Shown here: positions 1 to 8,972 of the stretch, piece after piece | Layout of the letters: each line of letters starts with the position of its first letter | Position numbering within the stretch: the first letter of the stretch is position 1 | Source of the DNA: Cupriavidus necator | Lineage (GTDB): Bacteria > Pseudomonadota > Gammaproteobacteria > Burkholderiales > Burkholderiaceae | Direction of reading: 5' to 3' | NCBI GenBank assembly: GCA_022041995.1 | Contig: CP074390.1 | Location: 1,736,001 to 1,800,000, forward strand | DNA length: 64,000 nt | The notes under the pieces: generated by a model | Databases searched by the model: none | What the model saw: the letters and a program-made list of their open reading frames with translations, nothing else | What the model was told of the DNA's origin: nothing | Position numbers and translations under genes: made by a program

Positions 1-36
1 TACACCCGCCCTCTTGCATAGCTCGCCGATGCGCAT
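1..36 (-). CDS. MerR-family transcriptional regulator, N-terminal fragment cut by window edge
   Basis: Only the first 12 codons are in the window. They read M-R-I-G-E-L-C-K-R-A-G-V, the typical start of the MerR-family DNA-binding helix-turn-helix. A GGAGG ribosome binding site lies a few bases upstream of the ATG at 36. The gene points away from the short-chain dehydrogenase at 136. A dyad sits in an overlong promoter spacer between them, which is the usual layout of a MerR regulator and its target. The ligand and the rest of the protein are outside the window. Confidence 0.7.
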   Translation of the reverse strand, partial: MRIGELCKRAGV

Positions 37-73
37 GCTGCCTCCAATCAATGTCGTGGAACGACATTTACGC

Positions 74-105
74 TTGACCGTTGCCTATAGTCAACGGTTT
101 AGAGT
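74..105 (+). promoter_or_regulatory. MerR-type promoter/operator for the short-chain dehydrogenase
   Basis: A -35-like TTGACC (74-79) is followed by a -10-like TAGAGT (100-105) or TTTAGA (98-103). The spacer is 18-20 bp, at or above the upper limit for sigma-70 promoters. A perfect dyad, ACCGTTG (77-83) and CAACGGT (92-98), fills the spacer. Dyads in overlong spacers are the hallmark of promoters untwisted by MerR-family activators, and a MerR gene starts divergently at 36. The assignment is inferred from this layout. Confidence 0.6.
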
Positions 106-135
106 GCAACTCCCGTTCCACTCCATCAGCAAGCT

Positions 136-963
136 ATGAGCAAATCTTTCGATTTTGGCGGAAAAACAGCACTCGTCACCGGTGCATCTTCGGGTATCGG
201 GCGCGCGTTTGCCTATGCGTTGGCCGAACGCGGTGCGAGACTCCTGCTGGTCGCACGCTCTCACGACAAGCTGCGCAATCTGGCCGCAGAACTGCGACGC
301 GACTATGCGTGCGACGCCGATTTTCTGACGGTCGACCTGAGCGCGGCCAACGCCGTCGACACGATCGATCGTCATCTGAAGCAGACCGGCACGGTCGTCG
401 ATGTGCTAATCAACAATGCGGGCTTCGCAGCTTACGGGCGCTTTGAAACGATTCCGTTGACGTGCCAGCGCGATGAAGTTCTGGTGAACTGCATCGCCGC
501 GATCGAGCTGACTCATCTTCTGCTGCCGGGGATGCAAGCGCGATCCGACGGCGCAGTCATCAACGTCGCGTCAACCGCGGCATTCCAGCCCGATCCGTAT
601 ATGGCCGTCTACGGCGCGACGAAGGCCTTTCTCCTGTCATTTTCAGAAGCTGTTTGGGCTGAGAACCGGCATCGGGGCATCCGGGTCGTCGCGCTATGTC
701 CTGGCGCGACGCAAACGGCCTTTTTCGACGTTGTTGGCGCGAAGGAGGCTGCTGTCGGCGTGCCGATGCCGGTCGCGAACGTGGTGCAGGATGCCTTGTG
801 GGCGCTCGATCGCAATCTGAGCTATTGGGTTGTGGGGGGGCGAAATCGACTGCTGGCGAACTTGCAGAGACTACTGAGCCGCCAGATGTCGGCTCGGCTC
901 GTTGAAAAAATCCTTCGGCCAAGAGAAGTTCAGGATCTCGCGGCAACAGATCTCAAGGCGTAG
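136..963 (+). CDS. Short-chain dehydrogenase/reductase (SDR) family oxidoreductase
   Basis: This 275-residue protein has the classical SDR Rossmann signature TGASSGIG at residues 15-22, the NNAG structural motif at 93-96, and catalytic Ser146, Tyr159 and Lys163 (YxxxK). It should be a cytosolic NAD(P)(H)-dependent oxidoreductase. A basic residue follows the glycine-rich turn, which hints at NADPH, but the substrate cannot be read from sequence. It is longer than minimal SDRs by a C-terminal extension of about 30 residues. Control by the divergent MerR regulator is likely from the promoter dyad at 77-98. MerR-controlled SDRs often answer electrophile or aldehyde stress, but that role is not shown here. 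Confidence 0.88.
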   Translation: MSKSFDFGGKTALVTGASSGIGRAFAYALAERGARLLLVARSHDKLRNLAAELRRDYACDADFLTVDLSAANAVDTIDRHLKQTGTVVDVLINNAGFAAYGRFETIPLTCQRDEVLVNCIAAIELTHLLLPGMQARSDGAVINVASTAAFQPDPYMAVYGATKAFLLSFSEAVWAENRHRGIRVVALCPGATQTAFFDVVGAKEAAVGVPMPVANVVQDALWALDRNLSYWVVGGRNRLLANLQRLLSRQMSARLVEKILRPREVQDLAATDLKA

Positions 964-1644
964 GGCTGCGCCGTTTCCAGATGGTAGTCTCGACGTCGCG
1001 ATCCTCAGATCGTCTTCGGCGGATAGCGAACGGCTGAAACTGGCCGAAGGCGGGCGATCGTCGGTCGCCAGGCCGGCAGCGACCACGGATTTCCGCTTCC
1101 GACCCACAACAGCCTTTCAACATTCCGGCTAGCGGACGTTCGTTTGCCGGGCGATCTAGTGAGAATAGCGTGTGGTATGACATCGCACTATAGATCTAGT
1201 GTTCTCCAATCACGGCGGCTTCTCGCCAGAGCCTCGAGCTCAGTACGTTGTTCCTTCGTCAGTTCCAGCGGCCTTCAAACGGACATCGTCTATGTCGCAG
1301 TTCTTGTTCGGCTCGACAGCATAGAGATATTTCTTGTGAACCGCTTAGTACCAGCCCGTTCTGGCAGGAACCGCGCAATTTCGGCTAGTTCTTCGGCAGA
1401 AAACCTGAAGTCCGGAAAGCCGATCGGTCCACTTTGTCAGCCCAACGGACACCAGTGATCGTCCCATGTTGGCTGGTTGTCTGTAAGAGCACAACCACGG
1501 CTCCGCCGAGCCTAAAGTATTTTCTCCTGTGCTATGATTTCTGCACTCATGTGACTGGCGCATACAGATGGAGCACTATCGGGGAGCGTGAGGTTGCTAG
1601 CTGCCGCGCGCCTGGGCATTACCTACTATCCTTGGAGATGGGTT
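964..1644. other. Gene-free stretch with decayed sequence and a possible transposase remnant
   Basis: No frame gives a convincing gene. On the minus strand, near 1275-1195, a short frame reads LTKEQRTELEALARSR. It resembles the N-terminal helix-turn-helix start of IS630-type transposases, but it runs into a stop after about 25 codons and has no flanking transposase or terminal repeats. Another minus-strand run near 1410-1320 is also open but unrecognised. Sequence around 1020-1100 resembles degenerate intergenic repeats common in Burkholderiales. I read the stretch as decayed DNA between the SDR and LysE genes. Confidence 0.35.
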
Positions 1645-2277
1645 ATGCCTGATTTTTCACAGTTGCTCATGTTCGCTCTTGTGGCGTTGGGAATGGTTTT
1701 AACGCCAGGGCCGAACATGATTTATATAATTTCCCGCTCAATTTGCCAAGGTAGACGCGCAGGCCTCATTTCGTTGGGAGGTGTTGCTCTCGGCTTTGTG
1801 TTCTATATGCTCTGTGCGGCATTCGGAATTACGGCTTTCGTATTTGCGGTACCTTACGCATACGACACGCTTCGCTTTGGCGGCGCTTTGTACCTTCTAT
1901 ATCTTGCCTGGCAAGCGGTTAAACCGGACGGACGGTCCGCGTTTGCAGTACGCGACCTACCGGTCGATACCCCAAGGAAGCTCTTTAGCATGGGGTTTAT
2001 CACCAACTTGGCGAATCCAAAAATCGCCGTCATGTATCTGTCTCTGCTCCCCCAATTTATTACGGCAGGACACGGCAGTGTTCTTACCCAATCGCTAGCG
2101 CTCGGCAGCGTTCAGATTTCGATCAGCCTCGCTGTGAATGCACTTATCGTCGTGACGGCGGGATCGATATCCACCTTCCTGTCAGGACGCCCGCAGTGGC
2201 TATTAGTGCAACGCTGGCTGATGGGAAGCGTTCTGACAGGTCTGGCGGTGCGGATGGCATACGAATCCAGGAAATAG
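1645..2277 (+). CDS. LysE/RhtB-family amino-acid exporter
   Basis: This is a 210-residue inner-membrane protein that starts MPDFSQLLMFALVALGM. It carries the family signature TPGPNMIYI near residues 21-29, then further hydrophobic segments consistent with about six membrane helices. Family members export amino acids or derivatives such as lysine, homoserine or threonine by proton antiport; the substrate here is unknown. The ATG at 1645 is chosen because a GGAG motif lies just upstream and the length then matches the family (205-210 residues). An in-frame upstream start would add 19 non-hydrophobic residues. GC content is clearly lower than in genes beyond 9.5 kb. Confidence 0.85.
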   Translation: MPDFSQLLMFALVALGMVLTPGPNMIYIISRSICQGRRAGLISLGGVALGFVFYMLCAAFGITAFVFAVPYAYDTLRFGGALYLLYLAWQAVKPDGRSAFAVRDLPVDTPRKLFSMGFITNLANPKIAVMYLSLLPQFITAGHGSVLTQSLALGSVQISISLAVNALIVVTAGSISTFLSGRPQWLLVQRWLMGSVLTGLAVRMAYESRK

Positions 2278-2532
2278 CAACACCTTGCCGATACGTCGGC
2301 GAAGGTGAAAAACATTTCGTCGGGTTCCGAAAGGAACACCGCGCCTCAACCCTGCTCGCCCCGCAGCACGATTGCGACAAACGCGCATCCCGTTCGAGTC
2401 GCGTTGCGCGCATTTGCCGATGCTATTAGGCTTGACGACCTTTGAGAGCGCTGGATGGTCAAGGAAGGTGCCACATTCGTCGATTCGGCAATGCTGAGTG
2501 CCTGTACTCGGCAATTGTCAGCACAGCCGCGT

Positions 2533-2868
2533 CAATGGCGGCTTTTCGAACCATCTTGAATACCATGCTGAGGGCTGCAACGGGGCGCTGTCATGGATGA
2601 CGCTGGCGTAGCTGCACCGCGGCAAGCCGAGCCTGCTAGACGTGGTCTCGGGCGCAATCGCCTCACAGGTTGCCATAACGCCAGCGTGCGGCTATGTCGG
2701 CCCTGTGGGGGCTCTGGCAGTTGGGCTGGTGGTGTGGCCGTGCTGAACCCTGCCGATTGAGAAGCTCAGCTAGGATTCGACGGCTCCTTTGACGTGTTCG
2801 ATGTTCACGGCGTTGGCGGACTGTTGGGCGGCGTACTGACGACAGTGTTCGCTCTCCCCGCGCTAGTA
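2533..2868 (+). pseudogene. Ammonium transporter (Amt) gene fragment, frameshifted and interrupted by stops
   Basis: Translated pieces match the middle of Amt/AmtB transporters. AAF..ILNTML lies near 2540-2570, and ALSWMTLA-stop-LHRGKPSLL near 2586-2632. SGAIA..VAITPACGYVGPVGAL spans about 2645-2710. After a frameshift, GFDGSFDVF.VHGVGGLLGG appears near 2772-2838. The VHGVGG motif is typical of Amt proteins. At least two in-frame stops and two frameshifts separate the pieces, and both ends are missing. The fragment covers roughly a quarter of a normal transporter of 400 or more residues, so it is not functional. Confidence 0.8.
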
Positions 2869-2934
2869 TCGATAAATAATGGCATGGCGTTCACAATTCA
2901 TAAAATAAGCCACGACAATGACGATTCATTGGAA

Positions 2935-4077
2935 TCAAAATTTATGTCGAAGCGCCACGCGCAGCATTAACTGATTTTGATTAGACGAAATGCCGCTCGC
3001 GGACGTCACCTGCGCGAAGTCCAACACGGTACTAGTCGAGTCGCCACCAACGCGCTGGTAGGCACCCTGCACGTAGATGTCCGTCCGCTTCGAGAAGTTG
3101 TAGTCCGCCATCATGCCGACCGTCTGATAGGTCGGATGCTGGACTCCCGTCGTCACATGGAGGTTTGCGCGCGTATAGACGTACATGACACCAACGAACA
3201 GGGCGGGGGTGAGTTGATATCTCGCGTTCAACTCGAAGTTCTGGAATCGCAGCGACGACGCCGGCCCGGAGGGCGGAGTAATTGCGCCAGCATACCCGTT
3301 GCCGAGCGGTTCGATGACCTCGGTATTGGTATACGAAAAGCCCAACGTGGCCGCCCCAAACGCGTAGTTGGTGCCCGCGCCGAAGATTCTCAGCCGTGTG
3401 CCAATAAAGTTGGCGTCCCCGGCATTGTTGAGCGCCCCGCCGGCGGTCGACGACGGGTTGTCCGTTTGCTGATAGGCCGCGGCAATCAGCAATCCGCCAT
3501 TCGCATACTGGCCACCGAAGCTGTAGTGCCGATTGTTTGCGAAGTCTGTGCTATTGCTAAAGCCGTACATACCACCGAACTGGAAGCCGCCGAACGTCGG
3601 GCTCGTGTACTTCACCGAGTTGTTGACGCGGAACGAATTGTCGGTGTTATCGTTGTCGTACACGTGCGAAAACATGTAGCCGGCCCAATTCCCGTTCGCG
3701 GTGGTCTGCGCAACGTAGTCCACTTCCGCGTCGTACTGTCGTCCCAGCGTGACCGACCCGATGCTGTCGTTTCGCAAGCCGACATAGGCCTGCCGACCAA
3801 ACAATAGTCCACCCTGGCCAAGGCGGCCGGTGCTCACGTTGAAGCCGTTTTCGAGCTGGAAGACCGCCTTTGTCCCACCACCGAGATCCTCAACCCCTTT
3901 GAAACCCCACCGGCTGCCTTGAGCGAAGCCGCTCTGCAGCTCAAACAAGCTATGTCCATCCACATTGTTCGTGTAGTTGATACCCTCATCAACCACCCCA
4001 TAGATCGTCACCGCACTCTGCGCCATCGCCGGAACGGAAACGGTACAGAATATTGATCCAATGATTTTCCTTCTCAT
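2935..4077 (-). CDS. Gram-negative trimeric porin, Burkholderiales OmpC-like
   Basis: This 380-residue outer-membrane beta-barrel starts with a signal peptide (MRRKIIGSIFCTVSVPAMAQ), then SAVTIYGVVDEG, the usual first strand of Burkholderiales porins. It contains the LGRQ.D constriction-loop area and ends in Phe (ALRHKF), the C-terminal signal for outer-membrane assembly. It forms a diffusion channel for small hydrophilic solutes. A strong AAGGAGGAG ribosome binding site lies just upstream of the ATG. It could serve uptake for the neighbouring permease/ureohydrolase pair, but such porins are common and this is only a guess from position. Confidence 0.93.
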   Translation of the reverse strand: MRRKIIGSIFCTVSVPAMAQSAVTIYGVVDEGINYTNNVDGHSLFELQSGFAQGSRWGFKGVEDLGGGTKAVFQLENGFNVSTGRLGQGGLLFGRQAYVGLRNDSIGSVTLGRQYDAEVDYVAQTTANGNWAGYMFSHVYDNDNTDNSFRVNNSVKYTSPTFGGFQFGGMYGFSNSTDFANNRHYSFGGQYANGGLLIAAAYQQTDNPSSTAGGALNNAGDANFIGTRLRIFGAGTNYAFGAATLGFSYTNTEVIEPLGNGYAGAITPPSGPASSLRFQNFELNARYQLTPALFVGVMYVYTRANLHVTTGVQHPTYQTVGMMADYNFSKRTDIYVQGAYQRVGGDSTSTVLDFAQVTSASGISSNQNQLMLRVALRHKF

Positions 4078-4470
4078 TATCTCCTCCTTAGTCTTTTTCT
4101 AAGCATGCTGGCGCAGCACCTGGCATCCGGCGCTGGCTGCTGGCTAAACAGGATGCACGTCTCCCTGGCCGCCGCTTGTCGTGAAGCTGTTGGTGGCCAC
4201 ATCAACTACCACGGTGATACCCGTTGCTTTGTCGAGTCGAAGACTACGAATCCGCCTATGCCCATGACAATTGAAATCGCGGCATAGGGCATACCGCAGC
4301 GGAATGCATCCTTTGAATTCGCGATGCCAAACTGCCCGGAAGCCCTTGTCGGTACTTGGTCAGCGTAGTGCGGTAGCGATCGCAGCTCTCCAAGGTATTC
4401 CGGACATGACGCGGGTAATCCCTAGGTGCTCCGACCCGATATCGCGCGGGTGCAGGCCGCATTGGTCGGA
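4078..4470. other. Intergenic region with porin leader; no gene seen
   Basis: About 390 bp lie between the porin start and the 3' end of the permease gene, both on the minus strand. It should hold the porin promoter and the permease terminator. No clear hairpin with a T run and no credible open frame were found. Short open frames here lack ribosome binding sites and family resemblance. Confidence 0.4.
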
Positions 4471-5943
4471 CTACGACTCGGCGTGATCGGCTGGAAGGAT
4501 CAGCGCCTGCGGCACGTTCGCTTTACTGCCAAAGTAGTAGTAAATCACGGCTGGAACAACCAGACCCACGATCCAGGATATGTCGACACCACCGAGCGCC
4601 TCCACCCATGCACCGGTGTAGAAGCTGGTAGCAATGAAGGGCATTTGCACCGCTACACCCAACACATAGACCGTCATGCCCCTGGCATTCCAGCGACCAT
4701 AGCGGCCGTCCGGGTTGAAGAGCGCTGGCACGTCGTAGCGCTCCTTGGTGACAAAGTAGTAGTCGACCAGGTTGATGGCGCTCCAAGGAGTCAGGAACGC
4801 AAGTAGGAACAAAAGGAAGGCGGAGAACTTCTTGAGAAAGTCATGCTCCCCGGCCGCCAAAGCGAGCCCGGTCGAAAACCCAACCATGACCACGACGAAG
4901 AAGAATTTCGTACGGCCGGAGATGGTCCGTTGCCCACCAAGTCCGGTCAGGATGGCGGCGACCGACATGACGCTCCCATACGCATTCAACGTGGTGATCG
5001 TGAGTTTGCCCAAGACGATCGTCAGGTAGAGCAAAATGGCGGCTACCCCAGTTGCGCCCAGGTCGACGATGAAGCTCACCTCATGTCCGGCGAACTGGTT
5101 GCCCGCCAACGCCGCGGCAAAGACACCGAAGACCATGGAGATCTGCGAACCCAGCACCGAACCAATGCCAACTGCGAGGAATGTCTTGAAAGCCGAGGTC
5201 GAGCGAGGCAGATAGCGCGAGTAGTCGGCGACATATGGCCCGTAGGCAATCTGCCATGAGGCGGAAAGGGAAACGGCCAGCAGGAAGTGCCCCACATCGA
5301 AGCTGCGATTCTGTAGCAACGCGCCAACGTCCTGCCCTTTGAGTAGGCTGGCGAACAAGTACAGGAACGCCACAACGCCAATCACGCTGGAGACTCGCCC
5401 CATGAAATGAATGGTGCGATAGCCGAATGTCGCGAGCATGATCACCAGGCCCGAGAACAGCAGAATCGAGCTGGCGTTGCTTATACCCATCAGATGGCTG
5501 AGCGCTTGGCCGGACAGAACCATGCCCCCCGCTGAGAAGCCCACGTACATGATGCAGACAAGCACCAGGGGCACAATCGCACCGTAGACGCCGAACTGGA
5601 CTCGACTGGAGATCATCTGCGGGAGCCCGAGCTGAGGTCCTTGCGCGCCATGGAGCGCCATGACCGCGCCGCCCAGGATCTGTCCAATTAAGAGGCCAAT
5701 TAGCGACCAGAACACATCGCCACCAAGCACCACTGCCAGTGCACCCGTTACCACAGCGGTGATCTGAAGATTGGCGCCAAGCCACAAGGTAAACTGACTG
5801 GCCAGACTGCCATGCCTTTCCGATTCCGGGATGAAGTCAATCGAGCGCCGTTCAATGAGCCGGGAGGAAGTCGGGCCTGAGGTTAGATCCGGACCTGAGG
5901 GTGAGATTGCGGAGGATTCCGCGCCGAATTTCGAAGTGTCCAT
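4471..5943 (-). CDS. NCS1-family permease (cytosine/purine/allantoin type)
   Basis: The protein has 490 residues, about 12 hydrophobic segments and a hydrophilic N-terminus of roughly 45 residues. The segment after ERHGSLASQFTLWLGANLQ and the GAQGPQLGLPQM-SRVQFG stretch are typical of the NCS1 cytosine/purine permease family. Such proteins import nucleobases, hydantoins or allantoin with protons or sodium. It lies 91 bp downstream of the agmatinase-family gene on the same strand and is probably co-transcribed. Its substrate may therefore be a guanidino or ureido compound; this is inference from context only. Confidence 0.85.
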   Translation of the reverse strand: MDTSKFGAESSAISPSGPDLTSGPTSSRLIERRSIDFIPESERHGSLASQFTLWLGANLQITAVVTGALAVVLGGDVFWSLIGLLIGQILGGAVMALHGAQGPQLGLPQMISSRVQFGVYGAIVPLVLVCIMYVGFSAGGMVLSGQALSHLMGISNASSILLFSGLVIMLATFGYRTIHFMGRVSSVIGVVAFLYLFASLLKGQDVGALLQNRSFDVGHFLLAVSLSASWQIAYGPYVADYSRYLPRSTSAFKTFLAVGIGSVLGSQISMVFGVFAAALAGNQFAGHEVSFIVDLGATGVAAILLYLTIVLGKLTITTLNAYGSVMSVAAILTGLGGQRTISGRTKFFFVVVMVGFSTGLALAAGEHDFLKKFSAFLLFLLAFLTPWSAINLVDYYFVTKERYDVPALFNPDGRYGRWNARGMTVYVLGVAVQMPFIATSFYTGAWVEALGGVDISWIVGLVVPAVIYYYFGSKANVPQALILPADHAES

Positions 5944-6034
5944 CTTTGTCTCCTGCGTAGAGGCTTACCTAGCTGTCGATCTCAGTCGACGGCTGGCAGT
6001 CTATTTCTTTCGGTGCTGATCAGATGTTCGGAGG

Positions 6035-7009
6035 TTAGCGCTGCTTTTGCTTGCTGATGTTGGCAGCTAGGACACATAGGATCTCGAACATCAACGTGGC
6101 AGCGACCAATGCCGTATTGCCAGTTGGGTCAAACGGCGGCGACACTTCAACCACATCACCTCCGATGAGATTCAGGCCCCGTAGTCCACGAATCATGTAC
6201 TGGGCCTCGATCGTTGTCAGCCCACCGATTTCCGGCGTGCCAGTGCCGGGCGCGTATACGGGATCCAGTGCATCGACATCGAAGGTCACATACGTGCGGC
6301 TGTTTCCAACTACGCGCCCGGCTTCCTGGATCACGGCATCAACACCCATCGACCGAAATTCATCCATGTCGATGACTCGAATGCCCTGGCGTTCCCCCCA
6401 ATCATTCTCACTGTCGTTGTATAACGCCCCACGAATACCGATTTGTATGGTCCGCTTCGGATCCAGCAATCCCTCCTCGATCGCCCGCCGAAAGGGGGTG
6501 CCATGTGTGTAAAGGTTATGGCCAAAATAACGATTCCACGTATCTGTATGCGCGTCAAAGTGAACCATACCTACGGGCCCATCCTTTGCAAGCGCCCGCA
6601 GGATCGGCAACGTCACCAGGTGATCTCCGCCCACCGATAGCGGCGCAATATTAGCCTTGCATACTGCGTCATAGAAGGCGGTGATGCAATTCATCGAATC
6701 GATCAAATCCACCGGATTGACAGGCGTATCCCCTAGGTCCGCGCAATTGCAGATCTCGAATGGTTTGATGCCGCTGCTTCGATTTACATTGCGCACCATC
6801 GTCGAGATATCACGCACCTGACGAGGGCCATGTCGCGCGCCCGGACGATTGGTGGTGCCACCATCCCACGGCACCCCGATTAACCCGATATCCACGTCTG
6901 GAATGTTCTCATCCATCAGCCCGATGTGTGGCAGCCGCATCAATGTGGCCAAACCTGCATAACGTGGCGTCACCGTGCCGGTGACCGGCGCAAACATATT
7001 TTCTTCCAT
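6035..7009 (-). CDS. Agmatinase-family ureohydrolase (guanidino-compound hydrolase)
   Basis: The 324-residue enzyme has all arginase-fold metal ligands: His130 in GGDH, Asp152, His154 and Asp156 in DAHTD, and Asp244 and Asp246 in FDVDALDP. These bind the Mn2+ pair that hydrolyses a guanidino group to urea and an amine. The family includes agmatinase, guanidinobutyrase, guanidinopropionase and guanidinases, and the subtype is not decidable by eye. The start used is ATG 7009. ATG 6997 is also plausible because a GGAAG motif precedes it. Upstream of the NCS1 permease and divergent from a LysR regulator, it suggests a small inducible catabolic unit. Confidence 0.85.
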   Translation of the reverse strand: MEENMFAPVTGTVTPRYAGLATLMRLPHIGLMDENIPDVDIGLIGVPWDGGTTNRPGARHGPRQVRDISTMVRNVNRSSGIKPFEICNCADLGDTPVNPVDLIDSMNCITAFYDAVCKANIAPLSVGGDHLVTLPILRALAKDGPVGMVHFDAHTDTWNRYFGHNLYTHGTPFRRAIEEGLLDPKRTIQIGIRGALYNDSENDWGERQGIRVIDMDEFRSMGVDAVIQEAGRVVGNSRTYVTFDVDALDPVYAPGTGTPEIGGLTTIEAQYMIRGLRGLNLIGGDVVEVSPPFDPTGNTALVAATLMFEILCVLAANISKQKQR

Positions 7010-7125
7010 GAGTAAGGTCCTCGCAGTTAGTACGACTGGAACCAGCGCTCCGATGCTGTGGTCCGGCCCTCAGCCAGAGGCGTCCATTTAGTCTTGCACG
7101 CGAGTGCCACATGTTGAATCAGAAC

Positions 7126-7157
7126 TTCTCGAACTTTAGTTTTGGATTCCTCGAACC
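7126..7157. promoter_or_regulatory. Candidate LysR operator: paired TCGAAC half-sites
   Basis: TTCTCGAAC (7126-7134) and CTCGAACC (7150-7157) repeat the hexamer TCGAAC with a 22-bp period, about two helical turns. They lie in the region between the divergent ureohydrolase and LysR genes. This is where a LysR-type regulator would bind to control both directions. The assignment rests on position and repetition alone. Confidence 0.4.
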
Positions 7158-7270
7158 TTCCCAATCTGCCATTCATGGTCGGTGGCCATGCTAGGCTGTC
7201 CGTGGGATACGACGTAAGCTGTAGGAGCCACTAGTGCAAGCCCACGGACAGCGGATGGAGGGGTATTAGT

Positions 7271-8191
7271 ATGATCAGAATGACCGACGTCGATCTACGG
7301 TTGTTGCGCATATTCAAAACGGTTGCTGACTTGAAAGGTCTCTCAGCAGCGGAATCTGCACTCAATATGAATTTGTCCACGATAAGCTCCCACATGACGG
7401 ATCTCGAAAAGCGACTGGGCCTAAGGCTATGCGAGCGCGGTCGGCGGGGCTTCCATCTGACCGAAGAGGGCCATTCTGTTTATCAGGCGGCCGAGAGCTT
7501 GCTGAACTCGGTGGAAGAATTCCGGGCGGAAATCGGCGCCATACGTCATGAGATCAGCGGCGAGTTGGCAATCGGCGTTGTAGATAACACCATCACCGAC
7601 GTGCAGGCTCAAATTACGGATGCGATCCGCGCCGTCAAGCAAAAAGGCGGTGATCTCTTTTTGAAAATGGAGATCAAATCCCCAGACGAGATCGAGGCCG
7701 CGGTGCTTGAGCGGAAAATACATGTTGGCATCGGACCCTTCCGTATTATGAATCCCGGTTTGACGTACCTGCCACTCTACACAGAGAATCTACGTCTTTA
7801 CTGCAGCCATCGTCACCCTCTTTTCAAATCGGCTCCGAGTGACATCAACACAGAGGATTTGCAGAAGCTGGATTACGTTGCGCGGGGTTATATGCGCGAA
7901 TCCAGGGAGCTGAGCGACGCTAGCAACTTTAAAGTAGCGGCCACCGTCTATCACATGGAAGCCGTCGCGACACTCGTTTTGTCAGGCAACTTTATCGGCT
8001 TCCTTCCGGAGCATTATGCCTTGCAGTGGGTCAAGCAAGACCTGATGCGAGCGATAAATCCCGCGTTTCTAAGCCACAGCGCCGAATTCTCTCTTGCGTT
8101 GCTAAAAGGTCGTGAACAGACGATGGCTGTGCGAGTATTTGTAGATGCGTTGCAATCTTCTTTACAGCTCAATCGACGTATGTCAACGTAG
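7271..8191 (+). CDS. LysR-family transcriptional regulator
   Basis: The 306-residue protein has an N-terminal winged helix-turn-helix (about residues 5-65: DLRLLRIFKTVAD, then LSTISSHMTDLEKRLGLRLCER). A substrate-binding effector domain follows from about residue 95. It is divergent from the ureohydrolase and permease genes and probably controls them, with a likely site at 7126-7157. A GGAGG-like purine run lies just upstream of ATG 7271; an alternative in-frame ATG is at 7280. Codon use is less GC-biased than in the right-hand part of the window. The effector is unknown, perhaps the guanidino substrate. Confidence 0.87.
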   Translation: MIRMTDVDLRLLRIFKTVADLKGLSAAESALNMNLSTISSHMTDLEKRLGLRLCERGRRGFHLTEEGHSVYQAAESLLNSVEEFRAEIGAIRHEISGELAIGVVDNTITDVQAQITDAIRAVKQKGGDLFLKMEIKSPDEIEAAVLERKIHVGIGPFRIMNPGLTYLPLYTENLRLYCSHRHPLFKSAPSDINTEDLQKLDYVARGYMRESRELSDASNFKVAATVYHMEAVATLVLSGNFIGFLPEHYALQWVKQDLMRAINPAFLSHSAEFSLALLKGREQTMAVRVFVDALQSSLQLNRRMST

Positions 8192-8972
8192 CTCCTGCAT
8201 TTGTGACCCCGAGTTCGACGGTTTCGCGCGCAAACTGTTGATGCCGAAAGCAGCGATTTTTCTCATGGCGACGTTTGGGAGGGGAGACCATTGTGCATCG
8301 GGGCATTTCCGAATGCGGCTGCTAGCCGAAGTCCGGCGGTCGCGAGAGGCGACATCTTACGCACAGTTTCAACGGCGGATGCCGTGACGCGACGCCGCTT
8401 TTCGGCGAACGAACGACTCCTGGCTGAGTGAAGTTGCCATTTGAATGTCTCGCAGACGTATGGGCCGAAAGTCGCTTCATGGCCGACAGCGGCCCTACCC
8501 GCCGCATGACCCCTGCCTGCGCCTGCACGCCAGTCCACTCAGTTCCGGTTTTCCAGTCAGCAAAAGCGCGCCTGCTCCGGTTAACTCCGGTTTCCTACAG
8601 CTGGTCAGCTTCGACCGCTCATGGCCAACAGTGGCCCTACCCGGCGTGGGAATCCCCGCGCAGAACACCAGTCCGGATGATTCCGGATTTCCAGTCCAGC
8701 AAACTGGTCTGTAGTCCGGCTATTGATTGCGGAAGGGTCTTCGGTCCGATTACCACACGCTGGCCGGCACTCAACTGGCCGGGGCGGTGATTGGACTGCG
8801 CGGAGGACTGGGCTCTCGGCTGGGCTCAGTCTGGTATGACGTGTTTTGTCGGTATGCCGCCCGCGGCGTTCCATACGGCCGCGTTGGCGGCTGGGTTGCA
8901 GGTGGTGTATCAGTTCTGATTCCCGCAGGACGAGGTGTGACAGTGCAGAGTCACCGTCACACCCGCGAGCTG
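8192..8972. other. 780-bp gene-free stretch with degenerate repeats
   Basis: No open frame here shows family resemblance or a ribosome binding site. Parts such as TGGGCCGAAAGTCG (8461-8474) resemble degenerate intergenic sequences widespread in Burkholderiales, and a 27-bp imperfect repeat is annotated separately. The base composition begins to shift from the lower-GC left segment to the GC-rich right segment across this interval. Confidence 0.4.
8478..8646 (+). repeat. Two imperfect 27-bp direct repeats, 142 bp apart
   Basis: Copies at 8478-8504 and 8620-8646 both begin CATGGCC and end CCTACCC plus three or four bases. They differ at 3 of 27 positions. Shorter similarity continues after each copy (a TTTCCAGTC motif about 50 bp downstream of both). 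They lie in gene-free DNA and look like remnants of a dispersed intergenic repeat rather than coding sequence. Confidence 0.5.
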
